DNA of 64,000 nt from Firmicutes bacterium OM04-13BH (GTDB taxonomy: Bacteria > Bacillota > Clostridia > Lachnospirales > Lachnospiraceae), in assembly GCA_003481745.1 (NCBI GenBank), contig QULP01000001.1, forward strand, positions 372,001 through 436,000, in the 5' to 3' direction. Below, piece by piece: positions 57,391 through 64,000 of the stretch (position 1 is its first letter; each line of letters begins with the position of its first letter). The notes below the pieces were generated by a model. The model did no database searches, was not told the DNA's origin, and worked only from the letters and a program-made list of their open reading frames with translations. Both the position numbers and the translations under genes were made by a program.

Positions 57391-57420
57391 TAACATATCT
57401 GTTTTAGAAAAACAACTCGG
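57391..57420 (-). promoter_or_regulatory. possible promoter of the adhesin operon
   Basis: Minus strand TTGTTT, 17-base spacer, TATTAT. The operator-like palindrome lies about 50 bases downstream, in the leader. Confidence 0.4.
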
Positions 57421-57555
57421 AATATTTACTAAATACTTTCCAGGCAATTTCACTTATTTTCAGTAAAAACGCAGATACTCTCCTAAATTAGAAGATTCTC
57501 TAAAAAAGTTTTATATCTGTCAGGAATCTTTTTTTCACAAGCAATAAATAAAGAC

Positions 57556-57606
57556 TTGAAAAAACCTCAAGAGATAGAAGGACTTTCCTCCATCTCCTGA
57601 GGTCTT
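57556..57606 (-). terminator. terminator of gpmI
   Basis: Minus strand GACCTCAGGAGAT pairs with ATCTCTTGAGGTT (one mismatch) and is followed by TTTTTC. Confidence 0.85.
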
Positions 57607-57637
57607 ATAATTGAATTAACAATCAAAATCTAAAATT

Positions 57638-59179
57638 TTATTTTTTAATTAACAGAGATTTTCCTGTCATTTCTTTCGGCTGTTCCATACCCATCAGTTC
57701 AATCAGAGTCGGAGCGATATCTGCCAGACAGCCACCTTCTCTTAATCCATAAGCCGGGTCTGCATTTACCAGAATAAATGGAACCGGATTTGTTGTATGA
57801 GCAGTAAATACTTCACCTGTCTCATAATCCCTTAACTGTTCTGCATTTCCGTGGTCTGCACAGATAAACATCTGTCCGTCTACTTCTTTTAATGCATCTA
57901 CCGCTTTTCCAACACACTCGTCTACTGCTTCTACAGCTTTGATTGCAGCTGCTTCCACACCTGTATGACCAACCATATCTGGATTTGCAAAGTTGATGAT
58001 AATGACATCGTATTCCTTAGAACGAATTGCAGAAGTCAGTTTATCGCATACTTCATAAGCGCTCATTTCCGGTTTTAAGTCATAAGTTGCTACTTTTGGA
58101 GATTTTACCAAAATACGATCTTCTCCTTCATTCGGTTCTTCTACGCCACCGTTAAAGAAGAATGTTACATGCGCATATTTTTCAGTTTCCGCAATACGCG
58201 CCTGTTTCATATTGTGTGCTGCAAGGAATTCTCCAAATGTATTTTCGATAGAAACTTTGTGGAATGCAACTTCTTTATTTGGAATTGTTACATCATACTC
58301 TGTAAAGCATACATAAGTTAAATCCAGTCTCTTTTCTCTTGCAAATCCTTCAAAGTTATCATCACAAAATGCTCTTGTAATTTCACGTGCACGGTCCGGA
58401 CGGAAGTTAAAGAAGATAACAGAATCTTTATCCTGAACCGTTCCAACTGGTTTTCCATCTTTTACAATAACCGTCGGCTCTACAAATTCATCTGTTTTTT
58501 CTGCTTCATAAGAAGCTTTTACTGCACATACAGGGCACTCTGCTAAAATACCTTCGCCTTTTGTCATTGCATTGTAAGCTTTTTCTACACGATCCCAACG
58601 GTTATCACGATCCATTGCATAGTAACGACCTACTACTGTCGCAACCTGACCGACACCAAGCTCTTTCATCTTGTCATTTAATTCTTTGATATATTCTTTT
58701 CCACCTGTTGTCGGTGTGTCACGTCCGTCTAAGAAGCAATGTACAAATACTTTTTCCAGTCCTTCTCTTTTTGCCAGCTCTAACAGTCCATATAAATGTG
58801 TGTTATGGCTGTGTACACCACCATCAGATAATAATCCGAATAAATGCAGGGCAGAATTATTTTCTTTTGCATTTTTTACTGCTTTTAACAGTGCTTCATT
58901 TTTGAAGAAATCTCCATCCTGAATTTCTTTTGTAATTCTTGTCAGTTCCTGATACACAATACGACCAGCGCCCATATTTAAATGTCCAACTTCTGAGTTT
59001 CCCATCTGACCTTCCGGAAGTCCTACTGCCATACCACTGGCATTTCCTTTTACAAACGGGCACTGAGCCATTAACTGATCCATAATCGGAGTTTTGGCTT
59101 CACATACTGCATTTGCCTCACATCTATCATTGAGTCCATATCCATCAAGAATCATTAATACGGTTGGTTTTTTACTCAT
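57638..59179 (-). CDS. gpmI: 2,3-bisphosphoglycerate-independent phosphoglycerate mutase
   Basis: Interconverts 3- and 2-phosphoglycerate, the step before enolase. 513 residues: alkaline-phosphatase-type metal site at the N-terminus (TVLMILDGYGLN), catalytic serine in QMGNSEVGHLNMGAGR (about residue 62), metal sites VIIINFANPDMVGHTG and FICADHGNAEQL near the C-terminus. It is monocistronic, with a good terminator, and lies 5 kb from eno without a link. Confidence 0.95.
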   Translation of the reverse strand: MSKKPTVLMILDGYGLNDRCEANAVCEAKTPIMDQLMAQCPFVKGNASGMAVGLPEGQMGNSEVGHLNMGAGRIVYQELTRITKEIQDGDFFKNEALLKAVKNAKENNSALHLFGLLSDGGVHSHNTHLYGLLELAKREGLEKVFVHCFLDGRDTPTTGGKEYIKELNDKMKELGVGQVATVVGRYYAMDRDNRWDRVEKAYNAMTKGEGILAECPVCAVKASYEAEKTDEFVEPTVIVKDGKPVGTVQDKDSVIFFNFRPDRAREITRAFCDDNFEGFAREKRLDLTYVCFTEYDVTIPNKEVAFHKVSIENTFGEFLAAHNMKQARIAETEKYAHVTFFFNGGVEEPNEGEDRILVKSPKVATYDLKPEMSAYEVCDKLTSAIRSKEYDVIIINFANPDMVGHTGVEAAAIKAVEAVDECVGKAVDALKEVDGQMFICADHGNAEQLRDYETGEVFTAHTTNPVPFILVNADPAYGLREGGCLADIAPTLIELMGMEQPKEMTGKSLLIKK

Positions 59180-59292
59180 AATTTCTCCCTTCTGTTTCTA
59201 TCACTTTTTCTGCTTTGTCTGTCTTAATTTCTCACAGTAACTTATTATAGCACGAATCAGATTTTGGGTAAATCCATTTTTTCTGAATTCTT

Positions 59293-60120
59293 TTATGCCA
59301 GTACTTTTGAAAGAAATTCTTTTGCCCGGTCACTCTTTGGATGTTCAAAAAACTCTTTCGGAGAACCACTCTCTAAAATATATCCCTCATCCATAAACAG
59401 AATACGGTTTGCCACTTCTTTTGCAAATCCCATTTCATGAGTAACAATAATCATGGTCATGCCTTCTTTTGCAAGTGCCTTCATCAGGTCTAATACTTCT
59501 CCAACCATTTCAGGGTCAAGTGCACTGGTCGGCTCATCAAATAAAATCACATCCGGATTCATTGCAAGAGAACGAACAATTGCAACTCTCTGTTTCTGAC
59601 CGCCTGATAAAGTAGACGGATACACATCTGCTTTGTCCTCCAGACCAATTCTCTTTAACAGATTCATTGCCTGCTCTTTTGCTTCTTTTTGAATTTCTAC
59701 TTTGGATGTCGTAATCGGAATTAATTCTTCTTTTTGTTTGGAAAATAAATTTTTGATTCGGATTTTGATATTTTTTCTTTTATTTTTACGAAGCTCCTGA
59801 CATTTTACATAGACCGGAGCAAGCATAATATTCTGAATTACTGTTTTATTATTAAACAGATTAAAATGCTGGAATACCATTCCCATATGACGGCGGTGAA
59901 TATTAATATCCACTTTTATATCAGCAATATCTACACCATTAAAGATAATGCTTCCGCCTGTCGGGTCTTCCATACAGTTTAAACAACGTAAAAAAGTACT
60001 TTTTCCAGAACCTGAAGGTCCTAAGACAACCACGATATCACCTTTATTAATCGTTACGCTGATATCTTTTAATACTTCGGTTTCACCAAAGCTTTTTTTC
60101 AGATTAATTACGTCTATCAC
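59293..60120 (-). CDS. amino-acid ABC transporter ATPase with lysine-rich insertion
   Basis: 275 residues, GlnQ/ArtP-type polar amino-acid importer ATPase. Walker A GPSGSGKS (34-41), Q-loop FQHFNLFNN, signature LSGGQKQR (171-178), Walker B VILFDEP (191-197), H-loop VTHEM. The family is normally about 240-250 residues; here a Lys/Ile-rich insertion at about 106-146 lies in the helical domain between MLAPVYVK and KEQAMNLL. It overlaps the permease gene by 17 bases. Substrate cannot be told from the sequence. Confidence 0.92.
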   Translation of the reverse strand: MIDVINLKKSFGETEVLKDISVTINKGDIVVVLGPSGSGKSTFLRCLNCMEDPTGGSIIFNGVDIADIKVDINIHRRHMGMVFQHFNLFNNKTVIQNIMLAPVYVKCQELRKNKRKNIKIRIKNLFSKQKEELIPITTSKVEIQKEAKEQAMNLLKRIGLEDKADVYPSTLSGGQKQRVAIVRSLAMNPDVILFDEPTSALDPEMVGEVLDLMKALAKEGMTMIIVTHEMGFAKEVANRILFMDEGYILESGSPKEFFEHPKSDRAKEFLSKVLA

Positions 60121-60814
60121 TTCTATTCAGGCTCCTTTCTAACAGTTTAATCAACAGTGAAATAATTAACACCAATACAATGTAAATCATAGCCATTACA
60201 AGATAAGGTACCATAAATTCATAACTATTGCTTCCAATGTAACTAAATGCTACATATAAATCTGCCGCACCGACAAAACTTACAACAGAAGTCTCTTTAA
60301 TCAAAGAAATAAATTCATTTCCCAGCGTTGGCAGAATATTTTTAACCGCCTGAGGAATAACTATTTTCACCATTGTAACACCGAAACTTAATCCGACTGC
60401 GCGTCCGGCTTCTAACTGTCCGGAGTCAACAGACTGAATACCACTTCTCATAATTTCAGAAATATAAGCGCCACTGTTTAATCCAAATACAACCATTGCC
60501 ACCTGAACACCGGTAATATGCACCCCAATAATCGGCAGAAGCACATAATAAAATACCAGCAGCTGTACTACCATAGGTGTTCCTCGAAAAAGACTAACAT
60601 ATACACTGCAAATTGCATTTAATACTTTCGGCAGACGTTTATATTTGGGCAGCACACGCACAGTCGCAATCAAAGTACCGATTACAATCCCAATAATCAA
60701 ACCGGTAATTGCAATCAGGAGTGTATTTTGAAGTCCCTGTACTACCTTTACATATCCGTTCTGCTGCAGAAAAATTTCAATAAATTTATCAATCTTCTGT
60801 CCAAAATTTCCCAT
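60104..60814 (-). CDS. amino-acid ABC transporter permease
   Basis: 236 residues, polar amino-acid transporter permease of the GlnP/ArtQ type. Hydrophobic helices throughout, N-terminal [16 protein letters not shown], the cytosolic EAA loop ([23 protein letters not shown]) that contacts the ATPase, and [19 protein letters not shown]. It is separated from the binding-protein gene by a terminator-like hairpin. Confidence 0.93.
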   Translation of the reverse strand: MGNFGQKIDKFIEIFLQQNGYVKVVQGLQNTLLIAITGLIIGIVIGTLIATVRVLPKYKRLPKVLNAICSVYVSLFRGTPMVVQLLVFYYVLLPIIGVHITGVQVAMVVFGLNSGAYISEIMRSGIQSVDSGQLEAGRAVGLSFGVTMVKIVIPQAVKNILPTLGNEFISLIKETSVVSFVGAADLYVAFSYIGSNSYEFMVPYLVMAMIYIVLVLIISLLIKLLERSLNRSDRRN

Positions 60815-60833
60815 CTTATCACCTTTTGTAAAG

Positions 60834-60866
60834 AAAAAAGCGGACGAAATTCTGCCCGCTTTTTTA
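60834..60866 (-). terminator. internal terminator between binding-protein and permease genes
   Basis: Minus strand AAAAAAGCGG ... CCGCTTTTTT, with loop GCAGAATTTCGT, just upstream of the permease. Probably partial, so the binding protein is made in excess. Confidence 0.8.
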
Positions 60867-60917
60867 GTTTATCTGTTTCGCTTCCTGTTTCTTTTTTATT
60901 ATCTACAGGAAAATTTT

Positions 60918-61811
60918 TTACTGCATTGCATTAATTGCTTCTGTAATGCAGGCAGCCGGTGCCGCATCAATAATTACATATTTGAGGTTTCCATTTACTA
61001 AGTCCTGTACCGCAAGAGAACCATTTTTGTACTGTACACATTCAGCCGGAAGCCCTGCAAAATCCCAGTCATCGCTTCCCTCAATATAGTACTGTGCGGT
61101 TGTTCCTGCCTGTACACCAATCTTGTCAGATGAAGTAGTTTTCTGAAGTAATGCTTCTACATCTGCTGCTTCTTTACAGTCATCAAATGTGGTATCATCT
61201 GCTTTTACAATCAGACGCTGAGATGCCTGATAATAAGTATCTGAGAAGTTTACATATTCCTGTCTTTCTTCATTTACAGTCAGACCTGCCATTGCAATAT
61301 CACATTTGTGCTGTCCAACAGAAAGGCACACTGCATCAAAATCCATGTTCTGGATTACCAGTTCCTGTCCTAATTCATCAGCTAACATAGAAGCGATTTC
61401 CATATCGATTCCGTAGTAATCTTCACCCTTTGTATACTCAAATGGCTCAAATGCTGCGTTTGTTGCAACAACAAGCTGATCTTTTGAAGTATCAAGCTGT
61501 GCTGATTTTACTGCTGTCGGTTCTCCACCGCCAAAGTATTTCTGACAGATGTCATCTAATGTTCCATCTTCTTTGATTTTTCCGATGAAATCATTGACCT
61601 GTGTTAAAAGCTCTTCCTGGTCTTTATCTACACCAAAAGCATATTCTTCATTTGTCAGGTCGATATCAATTACTTTTACTCCTTTACTGCTTCCTGCGGA
61701 ATCGCTTTTCGCAGAACCGCTGTTATCAGAAGCGGATTTACTTTCTCCACATGCTGTCATGGAAACTGCCATAACAGAAGCTAACACTAATGCAAATAAT
61801 TTTTTCTTCAT
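60918..61811 (-). CDS. amino-acid-binding lipoprotein, apparently circularly permuted SBP_bac_3
   Basis: 297 residues: lipoprotein signal with lipobox MTAC (18-21) and a Ser/Asp/Lys linker. Residues about 44-98 (KVIDIDLTNEEYAFGVDKDQ, then EDGTLDDICQKYFGG) look like the C-terminal end of a family-3 binding protein; residues about 111-297 (QLVVATNAAFEPFEY ... VIIDAAPAACI) are the normal start and middle. The protein then stops where that tail should follow, so the order is tail-head. Its own promoter lies upstream. Confidence 0.85.
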   Translation of the reverse strand: MKKKLFALVLASVMAVSMTACGESKSASDNSGSAKSDSAGSSKGVKVIDIDLTNEEYAFGVDKDQEELLTQVNDFIGKIKEDGTLDDICQKYFGGGEPTAVKSAQLDTSKDQLVVATNAAFEPFEYTKGEDYYGIDMEIASMLADELGQELVIQNMDFDAVCLSVGQHKCDIAMAGLTVNEERQEYVNFSDTYYQASQRLIVKADDTTFDDCKEAADVEALLQKTTSSDKIGVQAGTTAQYYIEGSDDWDFAGLPAECVQYKNGSLAVQDLVNGNLKYVIIDAAPAACITEAINAMQ

Positions 61812-61879
61812 TTTGTTTTCTCCTTCTTTTATTTATTCATGATTTTTACCTCATGATGTATTAATATTCAGCCTAATGC

Positions 61880-61908
61880 ATTATACCAGTTTTAAAGCAG
61901 AATTTCAA
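61880..61908 (-). promoter_or_regulatory. promoter of the ABC transporter operon
   Basis: Minus strand TTGAAA, 17-base spacer, TATAAT, about 70 bases before the binding-protein ATG. Confidence 0.8.
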
Positions 61909-61922
61909 CATTTAAAATTCCG

Positions 61923-61960
61923 ATAAAAAAGAACGACTCCGACCAGCTCAAAATCGTTCT
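61923..61960 (-). terminator. terminator of the L,D-transpeptidase gene
   Basis: Minus strand AGAACGA ... TCGTTCT followed by TTTTTTATC. Confidence 0.8.
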
Positions 61961-61982
61961 CTTTCTTTTTATTAATAAATTA

Positions 61983-63407
61983 TTAATAAACCACAATCGG
62001 TGTATTAATTTCTATGTTATTATAAATTGTCGCTACTGCATCAAGCGGTGTGTTGACACATCCATGGGAACCATTTGTCAGATAGATATCCCCGCCAAAT
62101 GCAGTTCTCTTTGTTAAATCATGAATTCCAACACCACCGTTAAATGGCATCCAGTAAGTAACCGGCTCTGCATACTGCTGACTTCCATCTGGATTGTATG
62201 CCGTTAATGTAAACGGACTTTTTTTGTCTTTTAATTTCCAGACACCACCTGCCGGTGTTGCATGTCCGGTATTTGGATTTCCGGTTACGACTGGTGTGTC
62301 AACAATCAGGCTTCCGTTTTTATAGAACCACATTCTCTGCTCAGAAATGGAAATCTCTACATAAGTTCCGTTAATTTCATTTCCTTCGTGTGTCTGTCCT
62401 TTATACAACCAGGTTACTTCTACGGTCTGGCTTTCTCCGCTGTTCATAGCAGTTAAAAGCGACTCTGTCGTCTTATCCTGCCATAAACGGTATCCATAAT
62501 CTCCTGTCGTTAAATTTACCGTCTGACCTCCGCTTGTCACAAAACTTCTCGCTTTTCCCTCCGTATTATACTTAGAAGATAAATCAATGACATATTGTTT
62601 AACTGCAGTCTCATCAAACGAATAAGTATGATTTGCCTCATCTTCTTTTAACCAGGACTGAAGCTTATTTCTATCGACTGTTTCCTGTCCAGAGCCAAAA
62701 TCAAGCACATACTGCGCAGATGTCATCTTATTTAACTGTTCCACTTCTTTTTTCAATGTTTCATCATTCTGACGAACAGCCGGCTCTACATAACAGCCTG
62801 CGTCCTCCAGAGAAACTTCTTTTTCACGTTTATCTACTGCTTCTTTAATAGTCTCCAAGGTCTTTGTCTTATCCAGTGTATTTCCTTCTACTTCCGGAAC
62901 AATTTCATAAGAACTTCCGTTATCTTTCATATACGCATCCTGTGGAGCTGTCATATTTGCATCCTGCATACATGCCATCTGATTCACATAAGACTCAAGA
63001 CTCGTCTCATCATAAGAGTTTTCCTGACTCACGGTATAATTTTTGTCTTTTCCAATTCGAAAAATCCATTTCCATGCATCCTGCTGCTTCATGATTGTTT
63101 CAATTTCATTATCATCTTTATAAGTAATCTGAATATCTGAAGCATCTATCATATCCTGTGTATCTCCACGTTCTTTAATCGTAAGAGAATAAACTTCCGC
63201 CTCTTTTTTTACAATGTCTTTTATATAAGCTACATTCTGATTACTGCAGTCTGTTCCATTTATTATTGTGCCTTCATAGAACTTATCCTGATAATAATAG
63301 CCAATCGCAATATAAGCGGCCGCCAGACCAAGCAAAATCAGAATCACCAGTCCAATCAGCACTCTTTTTAGTACTTTATGTTTTTTCTTTCCCTGTGTTT
63401 CTTCCAT
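61983..63407 (-). CDS. L,D-transpeptidase with peptidoglycan-binding domain
   Basis: 474 residues. Cytosolic Lys-rich start (GKKKHKVLKRV), one transmembrane segment (about 16-35), a large extracytoplasmic region (about 40-330, with PG_binding_4-like segments) and a C-terminal YkuD catalytic domain with HDLTKRTAFGGDIYLTNGSHGCVNTP; the catalytic cysteine is in SHGC (about residue 452). It crosslinks peptidoglycan stems 3-3 or attaches proteins. Monocistronic, ending at a terminator. Confidence 0.92.
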   Translation of the reverse strand: MEETQGKKKHKVLKRVLIGLVILILLGLAAAYIAIGYYYQDKFYEGTIINGTDCSNQNVAYIKDIVKKEAEVYSLTIKERGDTQDMIDASDIQITYKDDNEIETIMKQQDAWKWIFRIGKDKNYTVSQENSYDETSLESYVNQMACMQDANMTAPQDAYMKDNGSSYEIVPEVEGNTLDKTKTLETIKEAVDKREKEVSLEDAGCYVEPAVRQNDETLKKEVEQLNKMTSAQYVLDFGSGQETVDRNKLQSWLKEDEANHTYSFDETAVKQYVIDLSSKYNTEGKARSFVTSGGQTVNLTTGDYGYRLWQDKTTESLLTAMNSGESQTVEVTWLYKGQTHEGNEINGTYVEISISEQRMWFYKNGSLIVDTPVVTGNPNTGHATPAGGVWKLKDKKSPFTLTAYNPDGSQQYAEPVTYWMPFNGGVGIHDLTKRTAFGGDIYLTNGSHGCVNTPLDAVATIYNNIEINTPIVVY

Positions 63408-63570
63408 TTTGTCTCTTTTACCCCTTTTAGTCCTCTCAATTATAATTATAATCGACCCTATTTTACCCCAAAAATTGACAAAAAGAAAGACTTTTTCCAG
63501 CTTCTCTTGAAATTTCAGAGAAATTTCATTAATATTAAGATACCTTAAGTTTACAGGAGAATTTTTGATT

Positions 63571-64000
63571 ATGAATTATTCTAAAATTTATGAAAATTGT
63601 TCACTTTGCCCAAGAAACTGTCACATTGACCGGACTTCGTCTTTTGGATTTTGTCAGTCCTCTTCTCAGATAAAGGCTGCCCGTGCTGCCCTTCATCATT
63701 GGGAAGAACCCTGTATCAGCGGTACAAGAGGCAGTGGGGCAATTTTCTTTTCCGGCTGTACTCTTCGCTGTTGTTTCTGCCAAAATTATAGGATCAGCAG
63801 TGCATCTTACGGCAAAGAAATTTCCGAACAAAAACTTGCACGGATTTTTCTTGAACTTCAAGACCAGGGCGCACATAATATTAACCTGGTTACTGCTACT
63901 CAATATCTTCCATCTATTTTAAATGCTCTTGACCTGGTAAAAAATCAGCTTAAAATTCCCGTTGTCTATAACAGCAGTGGATACGAAAAACCAGAAACTA
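63571..64000 (+). CDS. radical SAM protein, PflA-like (5' part only)
   Basis: 143 codons visible. N-terminal metal/cysteine segment CSLCPRNC, then the radical-SAM motif in SGCTLRCCFCQNY (CxxxCxxC), as in the uncharacterised PflA-like family (COG1313 type) in which the first cysteine motif is also conserved. GGAG lies about 11 bases before the ATG; a TTG two codons earlier is an alternative start. The substrate is unknown. The gene runs off the window. Confidence 0.85.
   Translation, partial: MNYSKIYENCSLCPRNCHIDRTSSFGFCQSSSQIKAARAALHHWEEPCISGTRGSGAIFFSGCTLRCCFCQNYRISSASYGKEISEQKLARIFLELQDQGAHNINLVTATQYLPSILNALDLVKNQLKIPVVYNSSGYEKPET

Larger units (their letters stand above)
57218..57637. other. 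420-bp region upstream of the adhesin operon
   Basis: Contains the operon's putative promoter and a TGACC-GAAT-GGTCA palindrome, both listed, and the gpmI terminator. No other gene. Confidence 0.65.

Noticed and set aside
1..64000. CRISPR arrays, rRNA genes, riboswitches.
   Set aside because: No regularly spaced repeats, rRNA segments or recognisable aptamers were seen.

Overview
This window is a low-GC, gene-dense chromosomal segment of a Gram-positive anaerobe. The best fit is Clostridia, family Lachnospiraceae: AGGAGG-type ribosome binding sites, TTG/GTG starts, a tmRNA with an ADNNLALAA tag, SipW/TasA-like and GerMN proteins, a 1,419-residue BadF/HgdC-type activase, the ilv/leu gene order and LPXTG-like anchors. 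Genus cannot be fixed from the sequence alone. Most genes lie on the minus strand.

Layout. 1-4.3 kb: asd (cut by the window edge), argH, queH and a D-2-hydroxyacid dehydrogenase. 4.3-7.5 kb: a small conserved protein, a membrane zinc metallopeptidase, a P-loop protein and a Sel1-repeat protein. 7.5-11.4 kb: a MoxR-type AAA+ ATPase, a VWA protein, a leucine-rich-repeat protein and a doubtful small lipoprotein. 11.4-17 kb: tRNA-Thr(CGU), a zinc-ribbon membrane protein, a flavodoxin, a GerMN lipoprotein, an MscS channel and glgB with a repetitive basic tail. 17-29 kb: DUF1015, serA-serC, leuB-ilvD-ilvB, sdaAB-sdaAA, yajC and tgt. Serine synthesis, serine breakdown and branched-chain amino acid synthesis therefore sit side by side. 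29-41 kb: the giant activase, a MATE/MOP flippase, ung, a two-component system, ssrA (tmRNA) and an M3 oligoendopeptidase.

40.9-47.8 kb is a mobile island. It carries a Tn916-type integrase and excisionase, a MobT/Orf20-type relaxase, a very recognisable oriT hairpin and a structured region that may be a single-strand origin, but no conjugation machinery, so it reads as an integrative and mobilizable element (IME). An 11-bp direct repeat bounds it, and one copy lies in the last codons of smpB. Cargo: an XRE regulator, a SUKH-family immunity-like protein, a lipoprotein and two small proteins of unknown role.

47.8-52.4 kb: smpB, rnr, secG and eno. With ssrA at 38.5 kb these form a trans-translation and RNA-decay neighbourhood that the IME has split. 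52.5-57.2 kb is a four-gene surface-fibre operon: a thioester-domain adhesin, a wall-anchored protein with two TasA/camelysin-like modules, a SipW-type signal peptidase and a second TasA-like protein. 57.6-64 kb: gpmI, an amino-acid ABC transporter whose binding protein appears circularly permuted, an L,D-transpeptidase and the start of a radical-SAM gene.

The main candidates for something new are the thioester-adhesin/SipW/TasA-like operon, the circularly permuted binding protein, the IME in smpB with its orphan immunity gene, and a 40-bp structured element found in three intergenic regions, one of which supplies the stop codon of a histidine kinase.
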